Shown here piece after piece: positions 50,690-62,559 of a stretch of 64,000 nucleotides of DNA. The notes under the pieces are model-generated. The model searched no databases. It saw only the letters and a program-made list of their open reading frames with translations, and was not told the origin of the DNA. Location: the NCBI RefSeq assembly GCF_907164915.1, contig NC_061862.1, forward strand, positions 142,033,913 to 142,097,912, given 5' to 3'. Origin of the DNA: Impatiens glandulifera (lineage: Eukaryota > Streptophyta > Magnoliopsida > Ericales > Balsaminaceae). Made by a program: the position numbers and the translations under genes. Position 1 is the first letter of the stretch. Each line of letters begins with the position of its first letter.

Positions 50690-51990
50690 TTTTCCTTCTC
50701 TCTTTCTTCTCTCTTCTTCGCAGTCTGTTTCTTCTTCTCCGCAAGCATCAGTTGAAGTCGCCGTCGTCGATCATTCGCCGTCAATCAGGTAAGTTTTCTT
50801 CTTCTCTCTCTTCCGCCGGGTTCAATCAGATCTCCTCCGTCATTCTCCGCGCCTCCGTTGATCAATCGTCGTTCATCTTCTTTCCTTCTCCGTTTACAGC
50901 ATCAAAGAGTAAGTCCATCGCCCCTGTAAACATAGATTTGAGATTGACGAATGATTGTTATTCTTTTCATATTTGTTATTTAGGTTCTTCGCCGCCGCTA
51001 GGTATGTTCTTTCAACTAAATCAAAATCAGCTTCTTTATCTATTGTATTATTCAATCTTTTCTCTAAAATTATTAGCATGATATGCTTTGGGTGTTCTAA
51101 TTTTGGTGTTTAGGCAAATTGTTAAGCTTGTCTTTGATAGCTATCTGATTTGTTAAGCTAAGATAGCTATCTGATTTGTTAAGACACATTGTTGTAGGAT
51201 GGGAATTGGGAATAGGTGGGTGGACATTGTTGTAGGATGGGAATTGGGAATTGGGAATAGGTGGGTGGGTTGTATATTCAAATTATTATTATTAGAATAC
51301 TGAATTATTTAATTAGTTAGGCTTTGATTTAACAATGATTTACTACCCAAAGAAGACAAAATCATTACTTACGTGTGTGATTAAAGTCAGCCTATCTCTT
51401 CCACCTTCACACCCATACCTTTCCAAAAAGTCTTTGCCACACCCATACCCTTCCAAAAAGCCTTTGCCCTTTTCTTTTCTGTCATTTTGTAAAATAGGAC
51501 AAACAGATGAATAAATCACTAGTGATTTATGTATACTTTTTGTGGTAAAATAGGATGATGTATATTTGACTTGAGATTAAATCTGATAACATATTTTGCG
51601 TGATTATTGGTATTCTTTTTGTGGTCTGAACTTTTGTCTATTTTTGGTGGATTGTTTCAAAATTATAGGGAAAGCATTTACATAATATGATTGTATGTTG
51701 TTAGATTATTGGATTTTAGGTTAATTAGATTATTGAATTGTTTGTTAGATATGTTAGATTATTAAATTGTATGTTAGATAATTAGATTGGAGGTTAGACA
51801 TGTTAGATTATGTTAGATAATTAGATTGGAGGTTAGACATGTTAGATTATGATAGATTGTTGGATTGTATATATGTTAGATATGTTAGATTATTTGTATG
51901 TTATATTTTTGGATTGTGTTTAAGATTCTTGTACTAGCTATGTATATGAATGATTTAGGAAAGATATACTTTATTTGACTTAGTTATATT
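50690..51990 (+). promoter_or_regulatory. Leader region of the CACTA transposase gene with probable 5' UTR introns
   Basis: Pyrimidine-rich start (CTTCTCTCTTTCTTCTCTC), then a GCCGTC-rich exon ending at a good splice donor CAATCAG^GTAAGTT (50788/50789), and candidate acceptor TTTTGTCTAG just before the ATG at 52003. In between is non-coding, with direct repeats (GGTGGGTGGACATTGTTGTA at 51210; AGATTGGAGGTTAGACATGT at 51785 and 51826). Confidence 0.5.
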
Positions 51991-52002
51991 TTGTCTAGTC
52001 CA

Positions 52003-54614
52003 ATGGAAGTTCCTGACAAAATATGGATGAATATACTTCGTACTGATCCAAAATATATCAAAGGGGTTGACAAGTTCATAGAATTTTCTGAAAAATCCAC
52101 AGGTAGATCTTCAATTGCATGTCCTTGTGTAAAGTGTGCAAATCGAGTATATGAGAATAAACTTGTTGTTAGAACTCATCTGATTGTATTCGGCATCAGA
52201 CAGAACTATGGTTTTTGGTATTTTCACGGGGAACATAGAATTGAACATGAGAGTGTAATTGCTGCTAGTGAGAGTGATGAAGATGAATCAAATGATGAGC
52301 TTGTAGAAGAACCGATGAATGATGTATAACAAAATAACGAGACTAATATAATCGACGAACCTGTTAACATTTGTGAGGATCACCTAATGGAAGATATTAT
52401 CGTTGATTTGTACCCTAATGACAATGATCATCCTAGTGAAAATGACCATCCCGTTGATGATGCTAAGGAATTTTAGAAATTGTTGGATGATTCGAAACTA
52501 CCTTTATACGAAGGTTCTCGTATTTCTAAAGCCTCATCTCTTCTTAAACTTCTTCACTTAAAAAACGTAGGTCAGTGGACAAATACGTCATTTGATTTAT
52601 TGTTGGGATTATTGAAGGATGAAATTCTACCAGTTCCTAATCAGTTGCCAAATTCATATTATTAATGTAAGAAATTCATTAAAAACATGGGTCTATCGTA
52701 CGAAAAAATTGATGCGTGTAAGAATGATTGCATGCTTTTTCGTAAACAACATAATGCTTTGCAGAATTGTAAAGTTTGTGGGCTGTCCAGATGGAAGATT
52801 AATCAATCTACTAGTACAATTCGTAAAAAAGTGAATGGCAAGTTTATTCCCAATAAGGTGTTGCGATATTTTCCATTAAAACCGAGGTTGCAAAGACTTT
52901 TTATGTGTTCCAAAATCGCTCCAATGATGACTTGGCATAAAGATAATAATTCTGAAGATGATGTGATGAGGCATCTGGCTAATTCAATGACATGGAAGAC
53001 CTTCGATAACTTGTATCCAGATTTTGCAGCAGACCCTCAAAATGTGCGACTTTCTTTGGCAAGTGACGGATTCCAACCCTTTGCTAACGGGAAAACATCG
53101 TACAGCATTTGACCAGTAATTCTCATCCCATATAATGTCGCTCTCACTATATGTATGAACACCAACAACTTTCTTCTATCCATGTTAATTCCCGGACCAA
53201 AGGGTTCGGGAGATTGCATTGACTTATATCTTGAGCCACTTATTGAAGAGTTGATGGAATTGTGGCATACCGGTGTGAAGACATACGATGCAAGCAAAAA
53301 ACACTTTTTTAACTTGCGGGCAACTCTTATGTGGACTATTAATGATTTCCCCGCATATGCGAATTTGTCCGGATGGAGTACAAAAGGGAAATTTGCATGT
53401 CCATGTTGTAATCAGAACAACGCATCATTGAGGTTGACAAATTATCAGAAGGAGTGTTACATGAGTCATCGACGATTCCTCCCGCCTAATCATCGTTGGC
53501 GCAAAGAGACTGATACGTTTGACGGACGTACTAAGTATAGAGGTCCTCCTGTTCTACTATCGGGTTCCGAAATTCAATTGCAAGCACGAGATCTAAAGGA
53601 AATTTGTTTGACAAAGTACATGCCCAAGAAAACGAAATTGATTCATGAATCCCGGGGTGATAACTGGAACAAATTTAGTATATTTTTTCAATTTCCTTAT
53701 TGGAAATCGTTGATGTTGAGACATAACTTGGATGTCATACATATTGAGAAGAATATATGTGATAGTTTGTTAGGAACTTTAATGATTTCAAAGAAAAGAC
53801 CAAGGATGGGATTAAAGCGAGAAAATATTTGGTCATATTGAACATAAAGTATTCCTTACATCCTGTTGAGGTTGATGGTGTTCTTCGGTGTCCAGCAGCC
53901 CCTTATACACTAACAGCAGAACACAAGAAACGATTATGCCAGTTTTTGAAAGATGTTAAAATGTCGGACGGTTTTTGTTCAAATATTGGCGTATGTGTAA
54001 ACGTAGATGACAAAAAAATATCAGGATTGAAGAGTCACGATTGTCACATTTTATTACAGTATCTCATTCCACTAGCTACACGTGGCCTACTTCCTGATGA
54101 TGTGTATGATGCTGTTGTGAATTTGTCAAGATTTTTTCGGTTGTTTTGCCAAAAAAGTTTACAACGTGATTTATTGGAGAAACTACATGACGACATTGTC
54201 TTGACACTTTGTAAACTGGAGAAAATCTTTCCACCATCTTTTTTTGATATAATGATGCACTTACCAGTTCATTTAGCTTTTGAGGCTTTCCTTGGAGGGC
54301 CTGTCCAGTATCGATGGATGTATCCAGTTGAACAGTATATGAGTACACTCAAGAAATACCTAAGGAACAGGAACTCTCCAGAAGGTTCAATTAGCGAGAG
54401 TTACCTTGTGAATGAGAGTATGAGCATGTGTGCCCGATATTTGGAGGATCAAGAATCACGAGATGCCTCGATACAAACTAGTAATACATTGTCCATATTC
54501 TTTTATATGGAAGAGCTATCTAATGGCACGGCATACACATATCAACCAGGGGATCGTCAACGTGCTCATTCGTACATTTTAAAAAATTGTCGCGAAGCTG
54601 AAGAATATTATAAG
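52003..54614 (+). pseudogene. CACTA transposase TNP2-like, main part (broken)
   Basis: ATG 52003 opens a Transpos_assoc domain (W...RTDPKYIKGV, CPCVKCANR, THLIVFGI..YGFWYFHGE; 52003-52280), then an acidic linker and the TNP2 transposase region (CKVCGLSRWK, CSKIAPMMTWH, NVRLSLASDGFQPF, PGPKGSGDCIDLYLEPLIEEL, CPCCNQ; 52690-53800). A DUF4218-like region follows (SHDCHILLQYLIPLATRGLLP, HLPVHLAFEAFLGGPVQYRWMYPVE, split here for length; 53830-54610). In-frame stops: TAA 52327, TAG near 52474, TAA 52663, TGA 53110; plus a frameshift near 53790. An intron donor GTAAGT follows at 54615. This copy cannot make active transposase. Confidence 0.82.
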
Positions 54615-54700
54615 TAAGTACTTATAAGCTATCTAATTTCATTACTACTTATAGTTGGTTTAAGTACTTTTAGAATTAAGTTAATTTAACACTTGTGCAG

Positions 54701-55335
54701 CGATTTCATGCAATCATGTCAACCCAATATTTCCAATGAAGAACGGGATAAACAATATGTTAGTTATTTCAAAGGAAAAGTAAGTATACAATGAATAATT
54801 TTCAATATTCTTTTAAACATCACATTCTATATTGGGTTAACGTTAATTTCTAATGAATAATAGGTTGAACAATTAATCGATGACTCCGATAGAACAATGA
54901 ATCTTAAGATTTTAGGTGGCGGACCCACAATATACACTAAAAAGTATAACTCATGCAAAATAAATGGGTACAAGTTCAACACGGAGAAACACGACGAGAG
55001 CTTGACCACCCAAAATAGCGGTGTATTGGTTGTTGGAAATAATGGGGCAGCGACAATTAACTACTATGGAGTGCTCAATGAAATCATAGAAGTATCGTTC
55101 TTTAGTGGAAGACGCGTGGTTCTCTTCAAATGTAGATGGTTTGATGTTCTTCACAAAGATCAGGGCATTAAGGTTGACAAGTACGGTCATGTTAGTATCA
55201 ATATGAACAGGACTCTACGAACTCAAATGAATGACCCATTCATAATGGCAAGCCAAGCACAATAAGTGTTTTACTCTACGGATATGGCATCAAGGAGTGA
55301 ATGGAAAATTGTTACTCCAATAAATCCTCGTTATT
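54701..55335 (+). pseudogene. CACTA transposase C-terminal exons (DUF4216-like)
   Basis: An exon from about 54701 (acceptor TTGTGCAG) to 54780 (donor GTAAGTA) encodes DFMQSCQPN..YVSYFKGK. Another, from about 54864 (acceptor AATAATAG), encodes NLKILGGGPTIYTKKYNSCK and the DUF4216-type core VLNEIIEVSFF, KCRWFDV, FIMASQAQ. A stop at 55263-55265 interrupts a tail that would run to about 55340 (DMASRSEWKIV). Confidence 0.7.
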
Positions 55336-55352
55336 ATAATTAAGGTTTACTT

Positions 55353-56043
55353 GTGTTTATTAAGGAATGGGTTAAAATCGCACATTTTTCTAATATACAT
55401 TACATTCTCCACACACATACTAAGAAACCAAGTCTACAGGATCCAAATCTGGAGATCGCCGATATTATTATTGAGAAAGTGGTAAGTGTGGTTTATTTTA
55501 TATGTTTAATTTGTGTTTGTACTAATCCAAAAATAATTGTATTTGTAGTCTGCGTTGCGCACTGCTATAGAAGAAGACCCGACTAGAAATGAACTGCAGT
55601 TGAGAGAGTACGCTTTCGGGTCTCAAGGACATGGTAGAGTTGTAGGTATGGGGGCAGGCGTACGACCAACATCGTTTAGAGTAGATGCTCGAGGTTCTTC
55701 GAGAAGTTATTATCGCACATACACTCAACAATTACGCGAGGACAACCATGTTCTACAAGAAGAAATGCGCAAAATGCGAGAGGAACGAGAAGCAAAGAAG
55801 ATAGAGCTGCGAGAGGAGATTGAGGCTCAAAGACGACTATCGCGTGAAGAGATTGAGGTTAAGAGACAAATTTCACGTAAAGTTATTGAGGCTGAGAGAC
55901 AGCATTGCGAGGCTGAGAGACTGCGTTCTAAGGCTGAACGTGACCAATATAGGAAAAAAATGCTTCAGATGAAGAATCAGATGACAATGATGTTATCTAT
56001 GTTTCCCAGTGGTCTACCTCCCCGTCCTCCACCTCCTACTTGA
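55353..56043 (+). CDS. CACTA second protein, C-terminal exons with Arg/Glu coiled coil (TNPA/Ptta-like)
   Basis: 55353-55480 encodes HTHTKKPSLQDP..IADIIIEKV and ends at a donor-like GTAAGTG. After an intron ending TTTGTAG the exon 55549-56043 encodes a 165-residue tail. It has RELQLREYAFGSQGHGRV-like text, a Ser/Arg/Tyr patch and a long coiled coil of EEMRKMREEREAKKIELREE style, ending in PPRPPPPT. This layout is typical of the plant transposase Ptta/En/Spm C-terminal region, which binds subterminal repeats. The exact gene boundary with the TNP2 part is unclear. Confidence 0.6.
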
Positions 56044-56284
56044 TGGTATTTTGTGTATTTTGGGTGTTTTGAATTATGATATTTGTATATTTTGAATTAT
56101 GATATTTGGGTATTTTGAATTATGATATTTGGGTATTTAGAATTATGATATTTGAGTATTTTGAATTAATGAGATTTTTGGGTATTTTGAATTATAAAAT
56201 TTGTTTATTTTCGGATTACAGGCAAACTTTGTGTATTTGGTTATTTTGAATTAATAATTAAAATAAAAAATGAAATATTAAAAA

Positions 56285-56705
56285 TTTCTTTAACGGTTTT
56301 ATAATTAAGAATGTCGTTACAGATTCCTCGTAACAGTAACGGTTCTTTAATTCAAGTGTCGTTACAGATTCCTCATAACAGTAACGGTTCTTTAATTCAA
56401 GTGTCGTTACAGATGCTAATAACAGTAACGGTTCTTTAATTCAAGTGTCGTTACAGATGCTAATAACAGTAACGGTTATTCTATTCAAGTACCGTTACAG
56501 ATAACTGATAACAGTAACGGTTTTAGTGTCGTTACAGATATTGATAACAGTAACGGTGTTGAATAGCCGTTACTAATAGTTTATAAGTATCTGTAACGTG
56601 CGTGTCTATAACGAGTCGTAACTACGTTATATGCCCTTACTGAAGATCAACAGTAACGGTTTATGGTGCTTTCTTTAACGGCGTTAGCCCTTACTGATGC
56701 CTGTT
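56285..56705. repeat. Right subterminal repeats of the CACTA element
   Basis: About fifteen GTAACGG/CCGTTAC-type motifs, largely as AACAGTAACGGTT plus GTCGTTACAGAT units of 50-60 bp. Mirrors the left end. Confidence 0.85.
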
Positions 56706-57344
56706 TTTTTACTAGTGATATATTCTAGGTGTCACCAGCTAATGAATGTGAGAGAGGGCAAGAAATTATAGCTCTTTTTCCATTTTAAAAAGAGTTTATT
56801 GTTGGTATTTTTCCGGGGCAACGAAATCAAGATCTAAAAGTTGGTCTCTACAATTATAACTTTAATTTAACCTTCTTATAAGGAGTTACATGGCACACAA
56901 ATATTGGAATATCATAAAGGCACAACGATTAATATTGTTGCAAAATTTGTAGATAACTTTTTTCTTTGTAATTTTAATAGTGTTGAGATAAAAACACTAA
57001 CTTAGATTAATTATAAATATATTTGTATTAAGAAATCACACCGTTTTTCATTTCTTAAATAAAAATATATAAAAAATTACTCATCTCTCAAACTTGAAAG
57101 AATTTGATTCACATTAAAGAGCTTTATTTGAATTTTGTTCTTGAAAATGTCACAAACATTAATATTTTGAATTGATCCTCAATTCGTTTCTCAATAATTC
57201 ATATGTTCCCACTAATATTCCAATTAATCAGAATTTTTTATCCACCTCATAACTCTTCATTTCTTAAAATTTTATAAGATAAAATCATAAAAGTTTGATG
57301 TTCTTATGTACATAAAAAAAAGTTGTATTATTTTTAGTTGTATT

Positions 57345-57800
57345 TAGTCCTGAGAAGGTTGAATCGACAACTTACTTACTTTTTCATTGTCTAAGGGTGA
57401 CTAGTATCTGAAGTCTTTTATGGAGTATTACTGATATTAATTGGGTGATGCCCGAGTATTTGAGTAGTTGTTGGAAAATTTGGATTTATGAGACTGATAT
57501 GACATATCTACATATTTGGGGTACTATCATAATTATTTTTTGTTGGACTATCTGGTTGGAGAGAAATCGTCGAACTTTCAATTATTGTAGTCGTCCAATG
57601 AGTATTTATCATAATGTTATTATTATGACATTTTTTCATATTCGTTCCGAAAAGCCGGTAAAATCTGTCGGAGTTAATCTTTCTTCTCGAAAACTTATGA
57701 GTTCAATAACCTATTGAGTAACGTTTTTTCTTTTATTTTCATGTCATGCTTTTTCGTTGTGCTTAAACAATATTTATTTACTTGAAAAAAATTTTAAAAA
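57345..57800 (+). pseudogene. LINE C-terminal (zf-RVT) remnant, copy 2
   Basis: Paralogue of 36800-37260. The open stretch 57445-57717 encodes INWVMPEYLSSCWKIW and WTIWLERNRRTFNYCSRPMS, the last part of plant LINE ORF2 proteins. It was present before the segmental duplication. Confidence 0.65.
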
Positions 57801-58544
57801 AATTCATAAAGAGTTGAAACTGTTTCCAATCATTTGATTGAATTTCGATAAGTTGATGATAATTTTTTTTTTTTGAGAGAATCAAATTTAAGACATGTTA
57901 CATCAAAATCCGCTCATAAATTTATCTCCACTTCAAATCAATTTAATTAAATATATGATTATAAAAAAAATCATATGAAATTTAAATCTTTCTCTATCAA
58001 ATTATCATGTAAGTTTTCTGTTGAAATTAAACTAATTCTATTAATTAAATAGAAATGAGAGTTTGGGCAATATGAAATTCACATCAAATTCAAATTTGAA
58101 ATATTGGTAAAATTTAATCAAAATGAAATTCATACCAAATTTAAATATGAATTAAGGTGAAATTTAATCCAAATAAAAATGAACGTGTTAATTGTTATAA
58201 TTAGCATTAATGCCTTAAAGCTTTTATTTTCAGCAAAGGTCACGCATTACTTGTGAAATAGTAAAGACACCCCCTTTTCCTAAAGTGATATTCATCGGCA
58301 CAGGCGGCACAATATTGTCATATACCGTAAGTCATTAAATCTTCGCCGAAATCACCATTAATCAAAAGAAGCACGATTGGCACGGGCATCACGATAGACA
58401 CAAGAGGCACGGCACGATCGGCATGAGCAACACGATATTGTCGTGTGATATTCAATAAGTTTAGCTAGTCTAGGGTTTCTTGTGCATTTTTAAATGCCCC
58501 TATAATTTTTCCTCAATTGCGGTTTATCTGTGATCATCTCTTAG

Positions 58545-59322
58545 CAGGGACGGACCAAGAAATTATTATAAGAGTGAGCTTAATTTTTTTTAATTGTTTC
58601 GTAAAACTAGAATAAAAAAATAATATGTACAATAATGTGATTTTAAAATTATCACATTAGTCAATAGAAAAATAATATTATTGTTATTGTATTTAAAATG
58701 TAATATATATTTCTAATGATGATATTAATTAGTTTAATAAATTATTATAAACTATTATTTTACATGAAAATAAATAAACATAATTTGAAAGATAAAATAT
58801 CTACAAATTATAAAATATTAAATCTTAAAAATAATTATCATCCAAATAATCCTAATCAAACAAATTTTTAAAAAGATAATTATAATGAATGCATCTAGAA
58901 CTTGTTTGATATTAGGTATTTTATAATTTTATCTTAAACTTAATATTTTTTACATTTCACTTTATTTATCTCATTATTTATTTTATTCATGAAATAATAA
59001 AATATTATTTATTTAATATATTCTCTAATTTTTCTCTCTCATATATTTAAAGAGTAAAATAATTTATTAATTTTATAAATTAATTAATGTAAAAATTAAA
59101 TAAAATAAATATTTTATCTAAAAACTCAAAATAAAATAAAATAAAATAATTAAACAAACTCTAATAGTATAAACTCCTCTCCCCTAAAATCACAACCAAA
59201 TAATAATATATCTCAGAACTATATATATTAAAGTACTCTATATAGGTTATATATATAAAAGAAATTATAAAATTCTAGGGTGGGCTTAAGCCTAACCTAA
59301 CCCATAGGTCCGTATGTCCCTG
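58545..59322. mobile_element. Non-autonomous hAT element (778 bp)
   Basis: Starts CAGGGACGGACC and ends GGTCCGTATGTCCCTG, flanked by the perfect 8-bp target duplication TCTCTTAG (58537-58544 and 59323-59330). The middle is AT-rich and non-coding. Nested in the leader of the LINE-like element. Confidence 0.88.
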
Positions 59323-59360
59323 TCTCTTAGGGTTTCTATAATTATTTTGTCTCTACCATT

Positions 59361-60720
59361 ATGGGGAAGTGGAATAACAAAAGTAATAAATCTAAAGAAA
59401 TTAGGGATTTTGTGCTAGAAGGAATTAAGAAAGTAGCAGTCAAAGAAATTGAAAGAATTGTTGAAGAAATCATCAAAGAACAACAGGATACCAACACAAG
59501 TAAATAATCTGCTCCAACTGCTATTGGAAATATTCCTGCTGAAAATCATGCAGAAAAACAGATGGATAATGAAGGAGTTTAGAAAAATACGCTATAATGA
59601 AAGAGCTAATCTATTTGGGCTCAAGAATCAGATTACAAAGCTCCTTATGCATGCCAAAAGGAGAAAAATTGTCAATAATAAGGAGAAAACACAGCAGATT
59701 ACAATTCAACTCAACATTCATTATCTTTAAGACTGAAATATGCTGAAAAAAGAAAAATATGAAGAAATTGTTCAAATTGTCAGATGCTATAATGAATGAG
59801 CTGATGAAGACTTCCAAATCTAAGTCATAAACTATCAAGAGCAACTCAACATGGAAAACCAATGAAGTCTAGAAGATTAACAATGCAAAAAAGTCAGAAG
59901 ATCATGCCTATAAAGAGAAAATCTACTTGGGAAATACACATACAAAAGTGGAGGTACTAAATTCTCCATTTGAATTTAAATTGTCTGCTGAAGTAGAGGA
60001 AAAATGTATAAAGGAATGAGAAAATGTAATTGTGAGAAACTATATAGAGAAAAACAAAGCATCCTTCTCAATTACTAAAGAGACATTGTTAAAGCAATGG
60101 GAAGGAAAAGGGTTGGATAAGATTTTAGCAAATGTTCATGATTAATATTTTTTGAAATTCAAGAAAGGATCTAATCTGAAAGAAATTATAGAAAATGGGC
60201 ATACATATATAGGATCCAACTATATGAAGTTGGAAAAATAGTCTGAAGACTTGAACCTATTGAGTAAGCCAAAAGAAACTGCACATATATGGTTTAAGCT
60301 CTGGAATATATTTGTACATATGTACAATTATGAAGCCCTTAGTCATTTTGCAGGTTTATTCGGTAAACCATTATACATGAACCCAATTACTAAAGGAGGA
60401 GAGCACCTATCATTTGCTAGAATTAGTATTAAAGTGTATCCTAGAAGCACACTGTTGAAAAGTATGACAGTAGTAGAGAGAAAAGGAAAACATACTATCA
60501 TGAAAATCACTTATGAGTGGAGACTAGACTGATACTCTTTCTGCAATACCTTCCAACATACAAACCCAAAATATGATTTGGCTAAGGAAGAAGATCATAA
60601 AATACATAAAGGTCAGCAAGTAATGATGCAGGAAAATGAAACAGAGGTGTCTATAATCAAATAGAAAAATGAGGTTAAAGAACATGAAACAAAAGATAAG
60701 AAAATTTTGTACAAGAAGAA
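59361..60720 (+). pseudogene. LINE ORF1-like protein (DUF4283-type), broken, plus-strand copy
   Basis: MGKWNNKSNKSKEIRDFV at 59361, homologous to the minus-strand copy. Best open part 60251-60532 with LFGKPLYMNPIT, EHLSFARISIKV, YEWRLD. Many stops. Then a Glu/Lys-rich tail and the non-coding 3' part. Confidence 0.68.
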
Positions 60721-61873
60721 TGCAGTACGAAAGGATAGTTGAAGATTCGCAATAAAATCAAGTTAAAGTGGTTGCTGATGAAAACAGAGAGAAAGATATT
60801 CAGGCTAATTAAGAGAAAAAGAAAATTTTAAGGTTGATACAGAGGAATCCAAATTTGCTGAGGATTCTAATGTTGAAGTTGAAGTAAATGAAGACAATGA
60901 TCTAGAAATTCAAGCTGAGAACAATAAGGTGAAGAGCACGGAAATCTTGGAAAATAATTATTTCTATCAAATCAGAACGGGTTCATATAAAGAAAGAAAT
61001 TAAAATGAGAATAGGTAGTATTCTTCAACTTTTTTAGTTCATTCCAATTTCATTACAAGAGGAAGGAAAAGGGATGAGGAAGATAACATGTTGATATAAC
61101 ATGTTGGTATGGAAATAAAAATCCTAATTTGGATAATTAGGATTTGATACAGTTTATAATATTTGTTTGTAATCTTTTTTTGTATGTTTGATTATTATTA
61201 ATCAGGTTCTTTATGGACGTTTAATTGTTATCTTTTAATCATAACTAAGATTTGTCTAACTTTGATCATTGACCTTCCCATTTTTTGAATTTTAATGAAA
61301 TAATTTTAATTGTTTTCCAAAAAAAACCTTAATGCTTTGAATGAGTCAATTAACAAATATTGTTAATTGCTACTGTAATAACAAAATACTTATTGCTATC
61401 AATTATGTGCTCATAAATTGAACCTTTGTAGCTTGCATTTTCTAATGAAGAGGAAATATTAATGTAATGAAAAGGAAAACAAGGTTAACCATTGATGAAT
61501 GTATTTTTGGTCGTTGAATTAAAGAATTGATGGATGGTTTTAAGGTTTAATTTCCAGCTATATACATTCCTTCATTTTAATTCCTTTCAACACATCATCT
61601 TATCATTTTTAGCTCTAGAATTCCAAAAGTCTTTCTTTATCTTTGTGAGTGCTCTTCGAGTTTCTTGACTCGACTATTTATGTTTAAAACATAGTGATTG
61701 GATTCAGGTAATTTTGGCAAGTTCGTTATTGTAGTGATTTTATGTGCTAAACTATTGTAGGTTCTATTTAACTTTGGGAAGAAGTCACTGACAAAACTCT
61801 CCAGTACAAACGGGATACGGTAAACTATTTCAAGAAATTTTGATTTTCACAGGCCTCAGAACAAATTAGAAAT

Positions 61874-62046
61874 GGTTAGGGAAAGAAATTTGGGAGAGGG
61901 AATGATGTGGCGCAATCTGATTCGCTGAAAATTTAATAAATTTTCTCTCTCTTCTCTCCTCACCTTTTATCTTTTTTCTAGTTACTGATGTGGTGACACG
62001 TCTTTCCCTCTCATATTCTCTTTTCTAAATTCTCTTTCCCTATCAC
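61874..62046. mobile_element. Small MITE inside the LTR of copy 2
   Basis: GGTTAGGGAAAGAAATTTGG at the left and AATTCTCTTTCCCTATCAC at the right form imperfect inverted ends. The homologous LTR in copy 1 lacks it (near 38247-38262). Related to 46325-46500. Confidence 0.5.
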
Positions 62047-62309
62047 TCCTCTTATTTAATAATCTATTGTATTTCTTCTATTATCATTTTTGTATTGGTA
62101 TAGTAATTATGTGAATTTGTTCAAGATAAGATTACCAATATTTCTCAATTAACAACAAAGTTTTAGATTCCATGTGTTTTTGAACTTTGCAATTATAATG
62201 AAAAATCTATAACGCATACTTTTCTACCCTACCCATTTATCAAAGATATCTAGTTTCTTATCTCCATATATCCACTAGTAAAAAAAGACCCTATAGGGAT
62301 TACTAAAAC

Positions 62310-62550
62310 CTCTAAACCAATCGTTATAGGCCTATAGAGATTGGTCATATATCAATCGCTCTGAATCGGCAGAAGTCTTCTCGTTGTTGCCTTAATTGGA
62401 AACGGCAATTGGTAGATAACCAATTGTTATAGGCCTATAACGATTGGTGTAATAACCAATCGTTGCTCACTATGGCGATTGGTTTAGTACCAATCGATGA
62501 TGTTTATTAAGGTTATGGTGATTGGTAATTTAACCAATCGCTATAGACCC
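62310..62550. repeat. ACCAATCG / CGATTGGT subterminal repeats
   Basis: About ten motifs in both orientations, often as inverted pairs (AACCAATTGTTATAG..CTATAACGATTGGT). Likely binding sites for a CACTA accessory protein. Confidence 0.75.
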
Positions 62551-62559
62551 TTTTTAAAA

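Larger units (their letters stand above)
50132..56717 (+). mobile_element. CACTA (En/Spm-type) transposon, 6.6 kb, decayed
   Basis: Begins CACCAGGAGAAAAAACG and ends with the complement of CACTAGTAAAAAAACAGG; TSD ATA at 50129-50131 and 56718-56720. The unoccupied site is preserved in copy 1 (36050-36062). Both ends carry many GTAACGG/CCGTTAC subterminal repeats. The inside encodes a TNP2-type transposase (broken) and a second, coiled-coil protein. The left terminus has CACCA instead of CACTA. Confidence 0.92.
58217..61328 (+). mobile_element. ORF1-only LINE-like element, plus strand (3.1 kb with nested hAT)
   Basis: Interrupts the Copia LTR; copy 1 has the empty site. Target duplication TTAATGCCTT (58207-58216) and TTAATGCTTT (61329-61338), one mismatch. 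Leader with GGCACGATCGGCA-like repeats, a broken ORF1 from 59361, and the tail TGAATTTTAATGAAATAA, TTTTCCAAAAAAAA. No ORF2. Without the hAT (58545-59322 plus one 8-bp repeat) it is about 2.3 kb, close to the minus-strand copy. Confidence 0.8.
45390..62140 (+). repeat. Segmental duplication, copy 2 (with later insertions)
   Basis: Order matches copy 1 (32170-38350). Extra DNA relative to copy 1: about 45560-46500 (two MITE-like pieces), an expanded TA run near 46590, the CACTA element 50132-56717, the LINE-like element 58217-61328 with a nested hAT, and a MITE at 61874-62046. Confidence 0.83.
58019..62140 (+). repeat. Copia LTR, copy 2, interrupted by a LINE-like element
   Basis: Left part 58019-58216 and right part from about 61329 to 62140 match the LTR at 37475-38350. 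No Copia body follows at 62141, in contrast to copy 1, so this is a solo LTR or the duplication ended at the LTR edge. Bases before (TTTTC) and after (TTTCT) are only weakly alike. Confidence 0.7.
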
